Source: Clostridium sp. 27_14
GTDB lineage: Bacteria; Bacillota; Clostridia; TANB77; CAG-508
Length of the DNA stretch: 16,900 bases
Reading direction: 5' to 3'
Assembly: GCA_001916035.1 (NCBI GenBank)
Contig: MNRQ01000021.1
Location: forward strand, 40,319 to 57,218
Below are positions 1 through 7,909 of this stretch, piece by piece. Position 1 is the stretch's first letter. Each line of letters starts with the position of its first letter. The translations under genes were made by a program, and so were the position numbers. Under the pieces are notes generated by a model, which was not told the origin of the DNA, did not search any database, and saw only the letters and a program-made list of their open reading frames with translations.

Positions 1-307
1 GCAAAAAAAAGAAAAAGAGAGGAAATAATAGAAAAATGAGAAACAAAAAAATCAAAAAGAATAAAAATCTCAAAATAAAAACAGAAAAAATAGAATAAAA
101 TAGAAAAAAATAGTAAAAAAAAGAAAACAAAAGAAAATAATATAAAAACAACAAATAAATAAAAAATTAAAATAAACGAAAATAAAAATATAGAAAAAAA
201 TAAAAATAAATAAACAAATTATATAATGAATAAAAAAATAAAAATAAAGCGAAAATAATAGAAATAAATAAAAAATAGAAAAAAAAACAAAAAAAGATAT
301 AAAAAAC

Positions 308-316
308 TGTGGAAAA
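308..316 (-). promoter_or_regulatory. DnaA-box-like site 1 (TTTTCCACA on minus strand)
   Basis: TGTGGAAAA on the plus strand is the reverse complement of TTTTCCACA, one base from the consensus TTATCCACA. It sits in the extended context AAAAACTGTGGAAAACTAAT, shared with site 2. Confidence 0.6.
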
Positions 317-635
317 CTAATGTAAAAAATTAAAATAAAATAAAAAAAAACAAATAAATTACAAAAAGTAATACAAAAATAGCAATAAATGAAAAAAAGT
401 AAGATAAAAAAGAAAAAAATATAAAAAAATAGAATAAATAAAAAAAAATAGCAGCAAAAGAAATAGTATAAAAATAACAAATAAATAAAAAATAAAAAAC
501 AAACGAAAATAAGAATATATAAAAAAATAAAATTAAACAAATAAATTATATTATAAATAGAAAAATAAAAATAAAGCGAAAATAATAGTAATAAATAAAA
601 AATAAAATAAAAAAAGAATAACAAATATAAAAAAC

Positions 636-644
636 TGTGGAAAA
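636..644 (-). promoter_or_regulatory. DnaA-box-like site 2
   Basis: TGTGGAAAA again, in the same 20-base context as site 1 and 328 bases after it. Same orientation as the other sites. Confidence 0.6.
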
Positions 645-935
645 CTAATACAAAAATTGAAATTAAATAAAAAAATTTATTAAATAATATTAAAAAGAAA
701 AAATATAAAATAAAAATGATAGAAAATAGAATAAATTAAAAAAATTTACAAAAGAAATAAAAGAAAAATAAGAAACAAAAAAATTAAATAAAAATAAAAG
801 CAAACGAAAATAAAAATATAGAAAAAAATAAAAATAAGTAAATAAATTATATAATGAAAAAAACAAATAAAAATAAAACGAAAATAATAAAAATAAAATA
901 AAAAATGAAAAAAACAAGTAAAACACATTAAAAAC

Positions 936-944
936 TGTGGAAAA
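936..944 (-). promoter_or_regulatory. DnaA-box-like site 3
   Basis: TGTGGAAAA in the context AAAAACTGTGGAAAAGTAAT, 300 bases after site 2 and in the same orientation. Confidence 0.6.
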
Positions 945-1260
945 GTAATACCAAAAAGCAAGATTAAATAAATAAAGTAGAAAAAAATAAAGCAAATCTA
1001 AAACAAAATCTAAAAAATAATATAAAATTAGAAAAAAACAATAAAAAATAATATAAAAAATAGAATAAATTAGAATAAAATAGTAAAGAAAAAACTAGAA
1101 AATAATATAATAATAAAAATAAAAAAAAATAAAAACAAGCGAAAATAAAAATATAGAAAAAAACAAAAATAAATAAATAAATTATATAATTAATAAAAAA
1201 ATAAAAATAAAAAGAAAATAAGAAAAATAAACAAAAAAACACATAAAAAATATTAAAATT

Positions 1261-1269
1261 TGTGGAAAA
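1261..1269 (-). promoter_or_regulatory. DnaA-box-like site 4
   Basis: TGTGGAAAA, 325 bases after site 3; flanks more diverged than in sites 1-3. Same orientation. Confidence 0.55.
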
Positions 1270-1409
1270 CATAAAAAAAAATAAAATAAAAAAGGAAAAA
1301 TAAAATAAAATTATAAAAATATATGTAAAAATAATAAAAAAAATAAAAATAAAGTATAGCCAAAAATAAAAAAAGATGATATAGTATAAAAAGAAAAGTG
1401 GTGAAAAAA

Positions 1410-2477
1410 ATGTGGATAAAAGAAATACAATTAAAAAATTTCAGAAATTATAAGGAAGAAAAAATAAAATTAAATAAAAATATAAATATTCTATACGGAG
1501 AAAACGCACAAGGAAAAACAAATATAATTGAATCAATATTTTTATGTAGTATGGGAAAATCTTTTAGAGCAAAAAAAGATAAAGAAATGATAAAAATAAA
1601 TGAAGATATTTGTTCCGTAGAAGTGGAATATGAAAAATCAGATAGAGAAGGAAAAATAAAAATAGAAATAGGAAATAAAAAAAACATTTTTATAAACGAA
1701 ATAAAAATAAAAAAGTTAAGTGAGTTATTAGGAAAAATAAATATAGTAATTTTCACACCAGACGATATAGAAATTATAAAAGGAGGACCAGACCAAAGAA
1801 GAAAATTCCTAGATATTATGATTAGCCAATTAAGACCAAATTATATTCATATATTATCATTATATCAAAAAACAATAGAACAAAGAAATAATTATTTAAA
1901 ACAAATTAAAGAAGAAAATAAAGATGAAAATCTTTTAGAAATATGGGACGAAAAATTATCAGAATATGCAGTAAAAATATATGAATATAGAAAAGAATTC
2001 ATAAATAAGCTAATACCAAAGATGGAAAATTTGCATAAAGAAATCACTAATAATAAGGAAAAAATAAAAATAGAATACATAACAGAATGTGAAAACAAAG
2101 AAAAATATATAAAATTATTAAAAGAAAGAAGAAAATTAGATATTTTAAAGGGATTTACAACAAAGGGTGTACATAGAGATGATTTTGTGATATATATAAA
2201 TGGAAAGCAAATAAACATATATGGATCACAAGGTCAACAAAGAACTTCAGTTTTAACATTAAAATTATCAGAGCTAAATTTAATATATGATGAAATAGGT
2301 GAATATCCAATTTTATTATTAGATGATTTTATGTCAGAACTAGATAAAAGTAGAAGAGAAAGTTTAGTAAAACATATCAAAGAAACACAAGTAATAATAA
2401 CATGTACTGACAAATTAGCACTTGAAAATTTTGAATATTTAGAATATAATGTTAAAGAAGGAAAAATAATAAACTAA
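1410..2477 (+). CDS. recF: DNA replication and repair protein RecF
   Basis: RecF is an SMC-like ATPase that binds gapped or junction DNA and, with RecO and RecR, helps load RecA at stalled forks. The 355-residue product has the expected length. It starts with the typical N-terminus (WIKEIQLKNFRNY), then Walker A GENAQGKT at about residues 30-37, the ABC signature region GSQGQQRT at about 272-279, and Walker B ILLLDD at about 301-306. I chose ATG 1410 over the in-frame GTGs at 1398/1401: those lie inside the likely ribosome binding site (GGTGA, 1400-1404), and RecF proteins normally begin two residues before the conserved IK. gyrB follows after 18 bases, implying co-transcription. Usually dnaN, and often a small S4/RemB-type gene, surround recF; neither is here, and the origin-like array abuts the gene instead. 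Confidence 0.97.
   Translation: MWIKEIQLKNFRNYKEEKIKLNKNINILYGENAQGKTNIIESIFLCSMGKSFRAKKDKEMIKINEDICSVEVEYEKSDREGKIKIEIGNKKNIFINEIKIKKLSELLGKINIVIFTPDDIEIIKGGPDQRRKFLDIMISQLRPNYIHILSLYQKTIEQRNNYLKQIKEENKDENLLEIWDEKLSEYAVKIYEYRKEFINKLIPKMENLHKEITNNKEKIKIEYITECENKEKYIKLLKERRKLDILKGFTTKGVHRDDFVIYINGKQINIYGSQGQQRTSVLTLKLSELNLIYDEIGEYPILLLDDFMSELDKSRRESLVKHIKETQVIITCTDKLALENFEYLEYNVKEGKIIN
1411..1419 (-). promoter_or_regulatory. Perfect DnaA box overlapping the recF start codon
   Basis: TGTGGATAA is the exact reverse complement of the consensus TTATCCACA. It has the same orientation as the four upstream sites and covers the last two bases of the recF ATG plus codons 2-3. Because it is also coding sequence (Trp-Ile), chance cannot be excluded. 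Confidence 0.45.
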
Positions 2478-2495
2478 AAATAGGAGGAAAACAAA

Positions 2496-4424
2496 ATGGA
2501 AAAATACCAACACGAATATGGCGCAGAACAAATACAAGTACTAGAAGGACTAGAAGCCGTAAGAAAAAGACCAGGAATGTATATAGGAAGCACATCTGTA
2601 AGAGGCTTACATCACATGGTATATGAAATAGTAGACAATGGAGTAGATGAAGCTCTAGCAGGATATTGCACAGAAATAAATGTTATAATAGAAAAAGGAA
2701 ATATAATAACAGTAATAGATAACGGTAGAGGAATACCAGTAGAAATACACCCAAAAACACATATATCTACTGCAGAAACAGTTTATACAGTATTACACGC
2801 AGGAGGAAAATTTGGAGGAGACAGCGGATACAAAGTTTCAGGAGGTTTACATGGAGTTGGAGCATCAGTTGTAAACGCATTATCATCTTGGACAGAAGTA
2901 ACTATCCAAAGAGATGGTGGAATTTTTGAAATGAAATTTGAAAAAGGAAAAACTGTTGAGAAACTAAAAAGAATAGGGGACTCTAAAAAAACTGGAACAA
3001 AAGTAAGATTTTTAGCTGATAATACAATATTTGAAAGCCTAGAGTATGAATATGAAGTATTAGAAAAAAGATTAAGAGAAATAGCATTTTTAACAAAAGG
3101 ATTAAAAATAACAATAGAAGACCAAAGAGAAGAAACACCAAAAAAAGCAGAATTTTGTTATGAAGGAGGATTAATATCATTTGTAGAATACCTAAATAAA
3201 AATAAAGAAAAAATCCATCCAACACCAATTTATATAGAAAAACAAGGAGAAGTACCAGTAGAAATAGCTATTCAATATACAACAGCTTACTCAGAAAATA
3301 TATACACATTTGTTAATAACATAAATACAATCGAAGGTGGAACACACTTAGAAGGATTTAAAAGAGCACTAACAAAAGTTTTTAATGACTATGCAAGAAG
3401 CCACAATATTTTAAAGGAAAAAGATAATAATTTACAAGGTGAAGACATTAGGGAAGGAATAACAGCAGTAATATCTGTAAAAGTAAAAGAACCACAATTT
3501 GAAGGACAAACAAAAACAAAACTAGGAAACAGTGAAGTAACAGGTGTTGTACTTAGTATGGTAAATGAAGCATTATCAACATTTTTAGAAGAAAATCCAC
3601 AAGTAGCAAAAGCAATATTAGAAAAATGTGTCAGTGCATCAAGAGCAAGAGAAGCAGCAAGAAAAGCAAGAGAATTAGTAAGAAAGAAAAGCAGTCTAGA
3701 AACTTCAACATTACCAGGTAAATTAGCAGATTGCAGTAGCAAAATAGCAGATGAATGTGAAGTATATATAGTCGAAGGGGATTCAGCTGGAGGAAGTGCA
3801 AAACAAGGAAGAGATAGAAAATTCCAAGCAATTTTACCATTATGGGGAAAAATGTTAAATGTTGAAAAAGCAAGAGCAGACAAAATTTACGGAAATGATA
3901 AATTAAATCCAGTAATTGTAGCTATAGGAGCAGGAATAGGAGCAGATTTTGACATTACAAAAATAAGATATGGAAAAGTAATAATAATGGCAGATGCAGA
4001 TGTAGACGGTGCACATATTAGAACATTACTATTAACATTCTTCTTTAGATACATGAGACCATTAATAGAAAATGGAAACGTATATTTAGCTCAACCACCA
4101 CTATATAAATTATCTAAAAAAGGAATGGAAGACATTTATTGTTACACAGATGAAGATTTGGCAAAAGCATATAAAGACTTAGAAGCTAAGGGAATAGAAA
4201 GAAGCACATTAGGACTTCAAAGATATAAAGGTTTAGGAGAAATGAACCCAGAACAATTATGGGAAACAACAATGGATCCAGATAAAAGAATCTTAGTTAA
4301 AGTAACAATGGATGATGCTATAAAAGCAGATGAAATATTTACATTATTAATGGGAGACGAAGTAGAACCAAGAAGAGAATTTATTCAACAAAATGCAAAA
4401 TATGTTACAAACTTAGATATTTAA
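2496..4424 (+). CDS. gyrB: DNA gyrase subunit B
   Basis: ATPase subunit of the A2B2 gyrase that introduces negative supercoils. The 642-residue protein is full length for a Gram-positive GyrB. Order of motifs: N-terminal RKRPGMYIGS; GHKL ATPase motifs EIVDNGVDEALAG, DNGRGIP and GGLHGVGASVVNALS; transducer domain; TOPRIM motif EGDSAGG at about 427-433 with PLWGKMLNVEKAR downstream; metal-binding DADVDGAH at about 500-507; and the C-terminal tail QRYKGLGEMNPEQLW ending at ...YVTNLDI. The start ATG is 8 bases after a strong TAGGAGG. recF lies directly upstream in the same operon and a clear terminator follows. gyrA is not adjacent as it often is: about 5.9 kb of secretion genes, RNA and unknown genes lies between them. 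Confidence 0.99.
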   Translation: MEKYQHEYGAEQIQVLEGLEAVRKRPGMYIGSTSVRGLHHMVYEIVDNGVDEALAGYCTEINVIIEKGNIITVIDNGRGIPVEIHPKTHISTAETVYTVLHAGGKFGGDSGYKVSGGLHGVGASVVNALSSWTEVTIQRDGGIFEMKFEKGKTVEKLKRIGDSKKTGTKVRFLADNTIFESLEYEYEVLEKRLREIAFLTKGLKITIEDQREETPKKAEFCYEGGLISFVEYLNKNKEKIHPTPIYIEKQGEVPVEIAIQYTTAYSENIYTFVNNINTIEGGTHLEGFKRALTKVFNDYARSHNILKEKDNNLQGEDIREGITAVISVKVKEPQFEGQTKTKLGNSEVTGVVLSMVNEALSTFLEENPQVAKAILEKCVSASRAREAARKARELVRKKSSLETSTLPGKLADCSSKIADECEVYIVEGDSAGGSAKQGRDRKFQAILPLWGKMLNVEKARADKIYGNDKLNPVIVAIGAGIGADFDITKIRYGKVIIMADADVDGAHIRTLLLTFFFRYMRPLIENGNVYLAQPPLYKLSKKGMEDIYCYTDEDLAKAYKDLEAKGIERSTLGLQRYKGLGEMNPEQLWETTMDPDKRILVKVTMDDAIKADEIFTLLMGDEVEPRREFIQQNAKYVTNLDI

Positions 4425-4436
4425 AAAGAAAAAAAT

Positions 4437-4480
4437 AAAAATGAGATTTGTGTAAAAATATAATTCAAGTCTCATTTTTT
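4437..4480 (+). terminator. Rho-independent terminator of recF-gyrB
   Basis: TGAGATTTG (4442-4450) pairs with CAAGTCTCA (4466-4474), nine pairs including one G-U, loop of 15, followed by a T run at 4475-4480 that also pairs with the A run upstream. It starts 12 bases after the gyrB stop. Confidence 0.88.
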
Positions 4481-4535
4481 ATATTCAGTTTTTACTTTAT
4501 ATATACTTTATTTTTAAATATAAAATATTAAAATA

Positions 4536-4578
4536 AATATAAAAAATTTAATAGGAAAGAAAAAATCTTTCCTATTAA
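4536..4578 (-). terminator. Rho-independent terminator reading leftward
   Basis: TTAATAGGAAAGA (4548-4560) and TCTTTCCTATTAA (4566-4578) form a perfect 13-bp stem with a 5-base loop. On the minus strand the stem is followed by ATTTTTTATATTT; on the plus strand no T run follows. So it terminates a minus-strand transcript although no minus-strand gene is present: the main evidence for the candidate RNA. Confidence 0.8.
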
Positions 4579-4975
4579 TCTGAAAAGCCAATAACAATCT
4601 TAGCTAAGACTAATATATCTAATATTTAAACCTAATATATATTACTATATAAATAAGCCGGATACCACATATATTAATCAGTCGCTCGACTATTAGAACA
4701 CCATAGAATAACTATATTCATCCTAAAAAAGGACTAATAATAACCATAATAAAATATAAAAATAATCTTAGCTCGAATTTATTACATATATTACAACTAT
4801 AAATAATTAAATAGCTTACATACACATAATAAATTCTTCTCGCCGACATATGAAAATATAAAAACATACACTTTCATACATCTTTGTCCGAATAATAATA
4901 AACTGATAAAAATCTATTATTACTCTTGGCTCAACTGTTATCAACCTTACAATAATATTATGAACAAAAATAAAA
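4548..4975 (-). ncRNA. Candidate structured non-coding RNA, family not recognised
   Basis: Between gyrB and the next gene, about 400 bases have a texture unlike anything else here: scattered GC-containing blocks (GTCGGCGAGAAG, TTGAGCCAAGAGT, GTCGAGCGACTG, GGTATCCGGCTT in minus-strand sense) in A/U-rich filler, as expected for conserved helices and loops. Read on the minus strand, local hairpins are visible: AUGAAA/UUUCAU around 4878-4848, GAAUA-UAGU-UAUUC near 4720-4705, AGUC-GAGC-GACU near 4691-4680, and GUCUU-AGCU-AAGAU near 4610-4597. AGCTAAGATT occurs twice (4773-4764 and 4605-4596), allowing alternative pairing. It ends in a perfect 13-bp hairpin with a U tract, in the minus orientation only. 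No credible protein is encoded, and the 68-residue reading frame at 5022-4816 lacks coding character. I find no match in memory to RNase P, tmRNA, SRP or 6S core motifs. The 5' end is not defined; no convincing promoter is seen. Confidence 0.5.
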
Positions 4976-5165
4976 AAAATATACATAAAAAATAAAAAAA
5001 TTATAAATATATAAAAAAACAATTAATTAAATTAAGAAATAATAAAATAATAAAAATTAAACAAATAAATATATTCTAAAAAAATAAACATAAATAAAAC
5101 GAAAATAAAAGGGAAAAAAACAAAAAAGTGAAAAAGTGACAAAAAAATGTAAAAAAATAAGGAAA

Positions 5166-5182
5166 AGTCGAGTTTTGTCGAA
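5166..5182 (+). promoter_or_regulatory. Pair of Spo0A-box-like sites
   Basis: TTTTGTCGAAAA contains an exact 0A box TGTCGAA at 5176-5182; an imperfect copy AGTCGAG lies at 5166-5172, exactly 10 bases (one helical turn) upstream in the same direction. The perfect box would sit around -45 to -51 relative to the promoter just downstream, where Spo0A activates housekeeping promoters. Identity of the regulator is inferred from the motif alone. Confidence 0.5.
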
Positions 5183-5191
5183 AATTTATTA

Positions 5192-5220
5192 TTGACAGAA
5201 GTAATAATAGATAGTAAAAT
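5192..5220 (+). promoter_or_regulatory. Sigma-A-type promoter for the plus-strand secretion block
   Basis: TTGACA at 5192-5197, a 17-base spacer, and TAAAAT at 5215-5220. Expected transcription start is near 5227, only about ten bases before the first gene. Confidence 0.8.
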
Positions 5221-5235
5221 TGCAAAAAAAGAGAG

Positions 5236-5805
5236 GTGATAAAAATAAAAGAAAAAACTATAAAAGAGTGGATACCATTAGAAAAAATATATAAAGATGG
5301 AACAATAAAATTAAAAAATAATAATTATATAAAAATAATAAAAATAATGCCAATTAATTATAATTTAAAATCAGAATTAGAAAAAAAATCAATAATTAAT
5401 TCATATAAAATATTTTTAAAAACATGTAACTTTCCAATACAAATTTTAATTCAAAGTAAAAAAGAAAATTTAGATGATCATATTTTAAAAATCCAAAAAA
5501 ATATAGAAAAAAATAAAAAAATAGAAGATATAGGAAAAGAATATATTAAATATATAAAATCAATAAATTTATCAAAAAAATCATCAACAAAAGAATTTTA
5601 TATCGTAATTAATAATGAAAAAAATAATACAAAAAATAATATAGAAATAGAAGAAATCATAAAAAACGAATTAAATGAAAAATATTTTAAAATCAAAGAA
5701 TGTTTATCAAGATGTGGAAATTCAGTTCAAGAAATTTCAGAAAAAGAGGAAACAATAAAAATTTTATTTTCATTCCTCAACACCAGAAAAAATTTAATAA
5801 ATTAG
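5236..5805 (+). CDS. Putative type IV secretion component, TrsD / VirB4-N-terminus-like
   Basis: 189-residue, lysine- and isoleucine-rich soluble protein with no membrane segment or signal peptide. Its opening (EWIPLEKIYKDGTIKL followed by YIKIIKIMPINY) and its place just before virB4 resemble the small TrsD/TraD-type proteins of Gram-positive conjugation systems, which are related to the N-terminal part of VirB4 ATPases; no P-loop is present. This is a resemblance, not a firm assignment. The start is odd: GTG 5236 lies inside GAGAGGTGAT (5231-5240), which itself looks like an extended ribosome binding site, so initiation a few codons downstream at a non-standard codon (ATA 5245) is conceivable; no ATG is in frame before 5347. 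The 283 bases to virB4 hold no supported gene, only A-rich sequence and an inverted repeat. Confidence 0.6.
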   Translation: MIKIKEKTIKEWIPLEKIYKDGTIKLKNNNYIKIIKIMPINYNLKSELEKKSIINSYKIFLKTCNFPIQILIQSKKENLDDHILKIQKNIEKNKKIEDIGKEYIKYIKSINLSKKSSTKEFYIVINNEKNNTKNNIEIEEIIKNELNEKYFKIKECLSRCGNSVQEISEKEETIKILFSFLNTRKNLIN

Positions 5806-6015
5806 AAAAAAATAATAAATGTAATATGGAAAAAATACAAACAAAATTTCTAAAAAAAGCAAAAAAAAGTAGACATAAAACATAAAAAGATATAAAAAAA
5901 ATAGAAATAAAAAATAAAAGAAACCAATATATCCGTAAAGCCTTTTAATAAAGAAAAAACATAAAAAAGCAGAAACAAAAGATCAAAAATAGGAAGAATA
6001 TTAAAACAAAAAATG

Positions 6016-6044
6016 AGTTTACAATAAAATGTACAATGTAAACT
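6016..6044. promoter_or_regulatory. Inverted repeat AGTTTACA/TGTAAACT upstream of virB4
   Basis: Perfect 8-bp arms at 6016-6023 and 6037-6044 with a 13-base spacer, ending 8 bases before the virB4 ribosome binding site AGAAAGGAG (6052-6060). It could be an operator or an RNA hairpin; no T run follows, so it is not a terminator. Confidence 0.35.
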
Positions 6045-6088
6045 AAATAATAGAAAGGAGAAAGTGACTTTAACATCACTTATAATTA

Positions 6089-7888
6089 ATGGAAGAAGAA
6101 AAAAATATATATAAAGGAATAGTAAAAGAAGAAGAAAAAATATATCCAGCATATATAAATTTAAAAAATTCAAAATATATAGAAATAGATAATCTGTATT
6201 ATGCAGGATTAATTTGTATAGATTACTATAGAGAGCAAACAGATTTAATATTAAAAACACTAATCGAAACAAACATAAATATGAATATATCAATATTTTA
6301 TGAAAAACAAGATTCATATAAAACAATAAAAGATTTAACATATCATATAGGAAATGTAGGAGTAGAATTAAAAGAAAGTAATGAAAACAGACAAGATATA
6401 GATATAGCAGCATTTACATATAATGACGCAAAATATATAAGAAAAGAAATGCAAATAAATAACGAAGACTTGTATTTTCTATATATCTATATAGTTATTT
6501 ATGATACAGAATTAAAAAAATTAGAATATTACCTAAACAAAATAGAAGGAATAACACAAAGTAAAGGAATACAAACAAAAAGAGCAAACTTTAGGGAAGA
6601 AGAAATATTTTTATCAACATTACCATTTATGGAAAACAAAGAAATAATAAAAGAAGCAGCAAGAAGAAATGTTTTAACAAGTGGATTGTTAGCAACATAT
6701 CCATTCATTTCATCAACAATATTTGATGCAGAAGGAATATTTATAGGAACAAATATTTATAACAATTCAATGGTATTTATAGATAGATACAATACTCAAA
6801 AATATAAAAATGCAAATATGTGTATATTTGGAACAAGTGGAGCAGGAAAATCATTCTATACTAAATTATTAATATTAAGGTACAAACTACTAGGGATAAA
6901 ACAATATATAATAGATCCAGATAGAGAATATACAAACATCTGCAAAGAACTTGGAGGAACACTAATAAAAATAGGACCAACATCAGAAACATACATAAAT
7001 ATACTAGACATAAGAAAAGAAAGCATAGAAGAAGGAGAAAAAGGATATTTAGCAACAAAAATATCAAAATTAATAGGATTTTTTAATTTAATATTTGGAG
7101 AATTAGATGAAGAAGAAAAAGCATTAATAGAAGAAAAATTAATAGAAACATATAAAATAAAAAACATAACATTTGATGACGAAACACTTTATAAAAAAGA
7201 TAAAAATAAAATATTAAAAGAATTTAAAACAACAAAAGATATGCCAATTTTAAAAGACTTATATGACATATTAGGAAAAGACGAAAGAACAAAAAAATTT
7301 AAAATAAAATTAATACCATTTATAGAAGGATCAATGAAATTTTTTAATAATTATACAAATATTGAAATAAACAATGAACTAATAATAGCAGATATTTATG
7401 ATTTAGGAGAAGAAAATATACAATATGGTATGTATTTATTTACTGATATTTTCTGGGATAAGATAAAAGAAAATAGAAATGAAAAAAAAGCTATATACAT
7501 GGATGAAATATGGAGACTAATAGGAGTAACATCAAATAAAAATGTAGCAAGTTTTATATATAAAATATTCAAAACAATAAGAAAATATGGAGGAAGCAGT
7601 GTAGCAATAACTCAGGATATATCAGATATATTTAGCCTAGAAAACGGAACATACGGAAAAAGTATTTTAAATAATTCAAGCATAAAAACATTTTTTTCAC
7701 TAGAGGAAGAAAACATAAAAATATTAAGTGAATATACTAATCTATCCGAACAAGAAAAAGTAGAAATAAAATCACTAAAAAGAGGAGAATGTTTAATGTT
7801 TGTTGGAGAAGATCATATATTAACAAAAATTGAATCATCAGAAACAGAAAAAAAAATAATAGAAGAAAATAAAAAATATGAACATTAA
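6089..7888 (+). CDS. VirB4-family type IV secretion ATPase
   Basis: VirB4 proteins are the conserved cytoplasmic ATPases that energise assembly and substrate passage of type IV secretion and conjugation machines at the inner membrane. The 599-residue product has an N-terminal CagE/TrbE/VirB-type domain (to about residue 230), Walker A GTSGAGKS at 248-255, a conserved DPDREY shortly after, Walker B AIYMDE at 468-473, and the downstream RKYGGSSVAITQDISD segment typical of the family. Length is at the short end for Gram-positive VirB4, perhaps because part of the N-terminal function sits in the preceding gene. The start is uncertain: the only good ribosome binding site (6052-6060) is 28 bases from ATG 6089 and instead precedes GTG 6064, which opens a 16-codon frame that overlaps the virB4 start and stops at 6114. 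The next gene begins 21 bases downstream. Confidence 0.95.
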   Translation: MEEEKNIYKGIVKEEEKIYPAYINLKNSKYIEIDNLYYAGLICIDYYREQTDLILKTLIETNINMNISIFYEKQDSYKTIKDLTYHIGNVGVELKESNENRQDIDIAAFTYNDAKYIRKEMQINNEDLYFLYIYIVIYDTELKKLEYYLNKIEGITQSKGIQTKRANFREEEIFLSTLPFMENKEIIKEAARRNVLTSGLLATYPFISSTIFDAEGIFIGTNIYNNSMVFIDRYNTQKYKNANMCIFGTSGAGKSFYTKLLILRYKLLGIKQYIIDPDREYTNICKELGGTLIKIGPTSETYINILDIRKESIEEGEKGYLATKISKLIGFFNLIFGELDEEEKALIEEKLIETYKIKNITFDDETLYKKDKNKILKEFKTTKDMPILKDLYDILGKDERTKKFKIKLIPFIEGSMKFFNNYTNIEINNELIIADIYDLGEENIQYGMYLFTDIFWDKIKENRNEKKAIYMDEIWRLIGVTSNKNVASFIYKIFKTIRKYGGSSVAITQDISDIFSLENGTYGKSILNNSSIKTFFSLEEENIKILSEYTNLSEQEKVEIKSLKRGECLMFVGEDHILTKIESSETEKKIIEENKKYEH

Positions 7889-7909
7889 AAGAAAGGAATT
7901 TTATTAAAA

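Larger units (their letters stand above)
1..1380. repeat. Origin-like A-rich array of four ~300-330 bp repeats with DnaA boxes
   Basis: No gene is supported here. The plus strand is overwhelmingly A with very little C. Four diverged units recur in tandem. In each, the motif CGAAAATAAAAATATAG (starts 177, 504 variant, 805, 1140) is followed by an AATTATATAAT-like stretch, a second (G)CGAAAATAATA-like stretch in the first three units, and then TGTGGAAAA (308, 636, 936, 1261). Both landmarks step by about 327/301/335 and 328/300/325 bases, so the periodicity is real and not just low complexity. A run of same-direction DnaA boxes in extremely AT-rich DNA beside recF-gyrB is what a Firmicutes oriC looks like, but neither dnaA nor dnaN is visible. 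It could instead be a DnaA-titrating site or iteron-like array. Unit edges are approximate. Confidence 0.7.

Noticed and set aside
70..1272. Minus-strand reading frames giving Phe/Tyr/Leu/Ile-rich peptides
   Set aside because: They are translations of poly-A-rich repeats, have no ribosome binding sites, and resemble one another only because the underlying DNA repeats. Useful as evidence of the repeat array, not as genes.
3389..3883. Long minus-strand frames inside gyrB, gyrA and virB4
   Set aside because: Shadow frames opposite well-conserved genes; no ribosome sites or recognisable products.
4621..4680. T-box-like GTGGTATCCGGC on the minus strand
   Set aside because: It differs from the T-box core by inserted bases, and no gene follows before a terminator.
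4816..5022. 68-residue minus-strand frame in the gyrB downstream gap
   Set aside because: Low-complexity hydrophobic start, no ribosome site, and its second half lies in the candidate structured RNA.
5826..5885. 19-codon Lys-rich frame between the TrsD-like gene and virB4
   Set aside because: No ribosome binding site and composition identical to A-rich non-coding sequence.
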